Part shown: positions 6,021 to 7,855 of the stretch, piece after piece | Layout of the letters: each line of letters begins with the position of its first letter | How positions within the stretch are numbered: the first letter of the stretch is position 1 | NCBI GenBank assembly: GCA_023415845.1 | Contig: JAEZJB010000202.1 | Span: 1 to 7,855 of the forward strand | Direction: 5' to 3' | DNA: 7,855 nt | Source: Chloroflexota bacterium | GTDB taxonomy: Bacteria > Chloroflexota > Chloroflexia > Thermomicrobiales > UBA6265 | Notes under the pieces: model-generated | Databases searched by the model: none | What the model saw: only the letters and a program-made list of their open reading frames with translations | What the model was told of the DNA's origin: nothing | Translations under genes and position numbers: made by a program

Positions 6021-7313
6021 TCACGCTTGATCGCTCGGATCGAGAACCCGCCCGAGGAACAGCACCGTCCCGCTCTCCGTATCCCGAATCGCGAAGATGA
6101 ACGGCCGGTCGATCAGGAGTTCAATCGGCTCGTCCTCCATCGGCGCCGAGGTCGCCCCGATCACCACTGCCGTGGCAGCCGCCGCCTCCGTGCCCTGCTC
6201 GTTGAGGTCGATGAACGCCTTGTGCAGCACGTCGCTGATCGCAAGGTCCTCGTCCAGATCCCCCTCGAGCATCCCGCCAAAGTCGGCCGCGTCACTGAAG
6301 GCGTCCGTCATGCCCAATGCTTCGAGGCTGTCGACCAGGTTGGACGCGTTATCGAACCTGAATCGCGGCAGGTGGAGTTCGACCTGGGTATCGGCCAGTT
6401 CAGCCACGATCTCTTCGAGCAGGTCGCTGTCCAGGTCTCCCTCAACGGTGTCGAACTCACCTTCCTCGGGCAGGATCACCAGGAAGGCGAACCCGCTCCC
6501 CGCATATGGCAGTTCGACGGCCTGCCACCCATCACCAGCCGCGTAGTTGTAGCCGGTCGTCTTGCGCATGAAGGCGGCCGTCACCGTGGAGCCATCGAGC
6601 AGGGTGAAGTCGCCATCCTCGGTGTTGTCTTCATTGAATGTGGAGCGCCACGGTCCCGAAAACCAGACCGCGTTGGTCAGCACGAGACGCGTCGCGGTCG
6701 TGATGGCCCCTTCCGGCACGATGTCCTCGATCCGATCGTTGGTCGTGGCCGCGATCCAGTCGTTGATCTCGGTCCGGGCACCGTCGGGATCACCCGTGAA
6801 CCCCACGGGGTACAGCCCGGCATCGAAATCCTCCACCAGGGTGTCCACGAAGTCGGCGTTGAACGGGACGGTCTCCTCTCCCCAGATCGCGTTGGCAATC
6901 ACCAGCCCCCGCGCGGCGACCCCTTGCTCCGTGTCTTCCTCACCGGTTCCCCGTTCGGTCATGTCGCGCGAAAGGTCACGGAATCCTTCGCCTATTGCCC
7001 GTGGCTTCCCCTCCAGGCCAAGTGTCTCGGCCATTTGCGTGGCGGTCTCCCCCTTTGCTCCCACCCATGCCATCGCCAGCGCCACCGACACGCTGTATGG
7101 CGAGAAGATCAGGTTTCCCTCCGCCCCGGAACGGAGCTGGCGGTACAGGTCGAGCGCGAACCGGGTGTTGCCCTCCACGAGATCGGTCATCTCCTCTTTC
7201 GGCGCCCGGGCGGCGACGGAGCGCAATGGCATCTGGGAGGCGGCAAGGGCAACGCCACTCGACGCGAGCAGGAGACGGCGAGTGAGCGGCAGGTGGTGGA
7301 GTCTGGTGGTCAC
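6021..7313 (-). CDS. Secreted serpin (serine protease inhibitor fold) with Tat leader
   Basis: The predicted product has 430 residues. I choose the GTG at 7311-7313 because GAGGAG lies 7 nt before it; the in-frame ATG at 7338-7340, nine codons earlier, has no Shine-Dalgarno. The leader is a Tat signal (LTRRLLLASSGVALAAS, residues 10-26). Serpin landmarks follow: NLIFSPYSVSVALAMAW (67-83), LTNAVWFSGPW (212-222), HKAFIDLNEQGTEAAAATAV (364-383), and LLIDRPFIFAI (399-409), which fits the family signature, ending with FLGRV. The hinge E372-x-G-T-E-A-A-A-A-T (P17 to P8) is of the inhibitory type: small residues let the loop insert into sheet A and trap a protease. Counting from P17 puts P1-P1' at T388-S389. 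The loop is five residues longer than in alpha-1-antitrypsin, so the scissile bond could shift within GATSAPMED. Targets would be proteases preferring small or uncharged residues (inference). It has its own terminator and an ECF-like promoter, and faces an ECF sigma gene. Confidence 0.95.
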   Translation of the reverse strand: MTTRLHHLPLTRRLLLASSGVALAASQMPLRSVAARAPKEEMTDLVEGNTRFALDLYRQLRSGAEGNLIFSPYSVSVALAMAWVGAKGETATQMAETLGLEGKPRAIGEGFRDLSRDMTERGTGEEDTEQGVAARGLVIANAIWGEETVPFNADFVDTLVEDFDAGLYPVGFTGDPDGARTEINDWIAATTNDRIEDIVPEGAITTATRLVLTNAVWFSGPWRSTFNEDNTEDGDFTLLDGSTVTAAFMRKTTGYNYAAGDGWQAVELPYAGSGFAFLVILPEEGEFDTVEGDLDSDLLEEIVAELADTQVELHLPRFRFDNASNLVDSLEALGMTDAFSDAADFGGMLEGDLDEDLAISDVLHKAFIDLNEQGTEAAAATAVVIGATSAPMEDEPIELLIDRPFIFAIRDTESGTVLFLGRVLDPSDQA

Positions 7314-7320
7314 GGAAGGG

Positions 7321-7326
7321 CTCCTC
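7321..7326 (-). promoter_or_regulatory. Ribosome binding site that decides the serpin start
   Basis: The minus strand carries GAGGAG, ending 7 nt before the GTG at 7311-7313. The upstream in-frame ATG (7338-7340) is preceded by GCCGCACGCACCCC, with no anti-SD complementarity. The GTG start also places the Arg pair 12-13 residues from the N-terminus, which suits a Tat leader. Confidence 0.75.
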
Positions 7327-7400
7327 GGCTGGTAGGCCATGGGGTGCGTGCGGCGGCAGCCAGGGTTTCTCTCGGGGTCGTGCGTGCTGCCTGTATGAAA

Positions 7401-7426
7401 AACGCCCGCCGAGGGACCAACGTTCC
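7401..7426 (-). promoter_or_regulatory. Candidate ECF-sigma promoter for the serpin gene
   Basis: On the minus strand GGAAC (7426-7422, extending to GGAACGTT) is followed after exactly 17 nt by CGTT (7404-7401). This matches the known ECF -35/-10 consensus. The CGTT is 88 nt before the GTG start. The arrangement and spacing equal those upstream of the acidic secreted protein gene (1129-1154), where the leader is 96 nt. Confidence 0.5.
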
Positions 7427-7441
7427 GCAGCCGACATCCGG

Positions 7442-7459
7442 CAGGTTCTGCCGAACCTG
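7442..7459. repeat. Inverted repeat in the serpin/sigma divergent region
   Basis: CAGGTTC and GAACCTG are perfect 7 bp arms around TGCC. It lies 15 bases upstream of the serpin's candidate -35 and upstream of the sigma gene, a position suited to a dimeric regulator affecting either direction. No matching regulator is in the window. A cruciform or RNA hairpin role is less likely because it lies outside both predicted transcripts. Confidence 0.45.
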
Positions 7460-7471
7460 GTAACCGGCGCT

Positions 7472-7493
7472 GAATCATTTCCGGCGATGATTC
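7472..7493. repeat. Second inverted repeat, immediately upstream of the sigma-factor gene
   Basis: GAATCAT and ATGATTC are perfect 7 bp arms separated by 8 bases. It ends 39 bases before the sigma start codon. Directly after the right arm comes CGTTT (7494-7498). With GAATC of the left arm as a degenerate -35, CGTT falls at the same 17 nt spacing as in the two ECF-like promoters. The repeat could therefore cover a promoter spacer and act as an operator. The -35 match is poor, so the promoter reading is speculative. Confidence 0.4.
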
Positions 7494-7532
7494 CGTTTAC
7501 CTGACCAGGCGGCAAACGAGAGGGGCCACACG

Positions 7533-7855
7533 GTGTTCGGCAGGCGTCCGACAACCGAACCACAGGGACCGGCAGTACCACCGGTGACCGATGCCGATCT
7601 GGTGCGCCATGCCCTGCAGGACCCGCAGGCATTCGCCACCGTCTTCGACCGGTATCACCGGGATATCTATCTCTACTGCCTGCGCCGCCTGGGGAATCCG
7701 GAGGAGGCCGACGATGCCGCCGGTACCGTCTTCCTCAAGGCCTACGCCGCACTCGACCGGTTTCGGCCCGGTCGCGACGGGGCGGGCATGACCTTTCGTT
7801 CCTGGATCTTCGCCATCGCCCACAACGTCGTGGTCGATACCTGGCGCAAGCCGAC
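7533..7855 (+). CDS. ECF-type sigma-70 family RNA polymerase sigma factor, N-terminal part
   Basis: The first 107 codons are present; the gene runs off the right edge. I choose the GTG at 7533-7535 because GAGAGGGG lies 7 nt upstream; a second in-frame GTG at 7584 has no such signal. After a short proline-rich lead (residues 1-18) comes sigma region 2. It runs from DLVRHALQDPQAFATVFDRY (22-41), through the helix around DIYLYCLRRLGNPEEADDAAGTVFLKAY (44-71), to SWIFAIAHNVVVDTWRK (90-106), the region 2.3-2.4 segment that melts and contacts the -10 element. The linker between the two parts (RFRPGRDGAG) is somewhat long. Region 4 and any anti-sigma gene lie outside the window, so the ECF class cannot be fixed. 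It is divergent from the serpin across a 219-base region holding two inverted repeats and an ECF-like promoter. Control of the serpin is inferred. Confidence 0.92.
   Translation, partial: MFGRRPTTEPQGPAVPPVTDADLVRHALQDPQAFATVFDRYHRDIYLYCLRRLGNPEEADDAAGTVFLKAYAALDRFRPGRDGAGMTFRSWIFAIAHNVVVDTWRKP

Noticed and set aside
6027..7463. A 478-codon plus-strand open frame opposite the serpin
   Set aside because: It is antisense to a protein with full serpin landmarks, has no recognisable motif, and has no ribosome binding site in a sensible place.
7497..7823. A minus-strand frame overlapping the start of the sigma factor
   Set aside because: It is the shadow of the plus-strand sigma region 2 coding sequence, and the protein has no recognisable features.
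1..7855. CRISPR arrays, tRNA or rRNA genes, insertion sequences, toxin-antitoxin pairs, biosynthetic or phage genes
   Set aside because: No regularly spaced repeats, cloverleaf or rRNA motifs, terminal inverted repeats with transposase, or matching protein families were seen on either strand by eye.

Overview
The window is GC-rich, non-repetitive bacterial DNA. Its genes are Shine-Dalgarno-led, with frequent signal peptides, twin-arginine (Tat) leaders, acidic secreted proteins and tight 13-15 bp hairpin terminators. Together with a secreted serpin, a VC0807-like membrane protein and a stand-alone dynamin-type GTPase, this suggests a Chloroflexota member, perhaps Thermomicrobia-like. That assignment is inference from style, not from a marker gene. 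No rRNA, tRNA, CRISPR array, transposon or phage gene is visible.

Layout. Everything from 1 to 7313 is on the minus strand. Read in the direction of transcription (right to left) it runs: Tat-type serpin (7313-6021) with an intrinsic terminator; TetR regulator (5883-5248) overlapping by ATGA a six-helix membrane protein (5251-4550); a 610-residue dynamin-like GTPase (4419-2587) followed by a hairpin; a Tat-leader beta-propeller protein of TolB/WD40 type (2479-1262); a small acidic secreted protein of unknown function (1033-350) followed by a hairpin; and the signal-peptide end of a further exported protein (136 to the window edge). On the plus strand, divergent from the serpin, an ECF-type sigma factor starts at 7533 and runs off the right edge.

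How they may work together. The TetR/membrane pair is a translationally coupled operon. It has a palindrome over the regulator's own start codon, which suggests autoregulation. The GTPase appears to be its own unit. The most interesting signal is regulatory: the serpin and the acidic secreted protein, almost 6 kb apart, are each preceded by the same ECF-like promoter pattern, GGAAC-N-TT then 14 nt then CGTT. In both cases it lies about 90 nt before the start codon, and an ECF sigma gene sits next to the serpin. I infer a possible envelope or extracellular-stress regulon in which this sigma factor drives a secreted protease inhibitor and at least one other secreted protein. Four of the seven genes carry a probable export signal. 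All intergenic gaps are under 300 bases; what each holds is listed below or said in the neighbouring gene entries.
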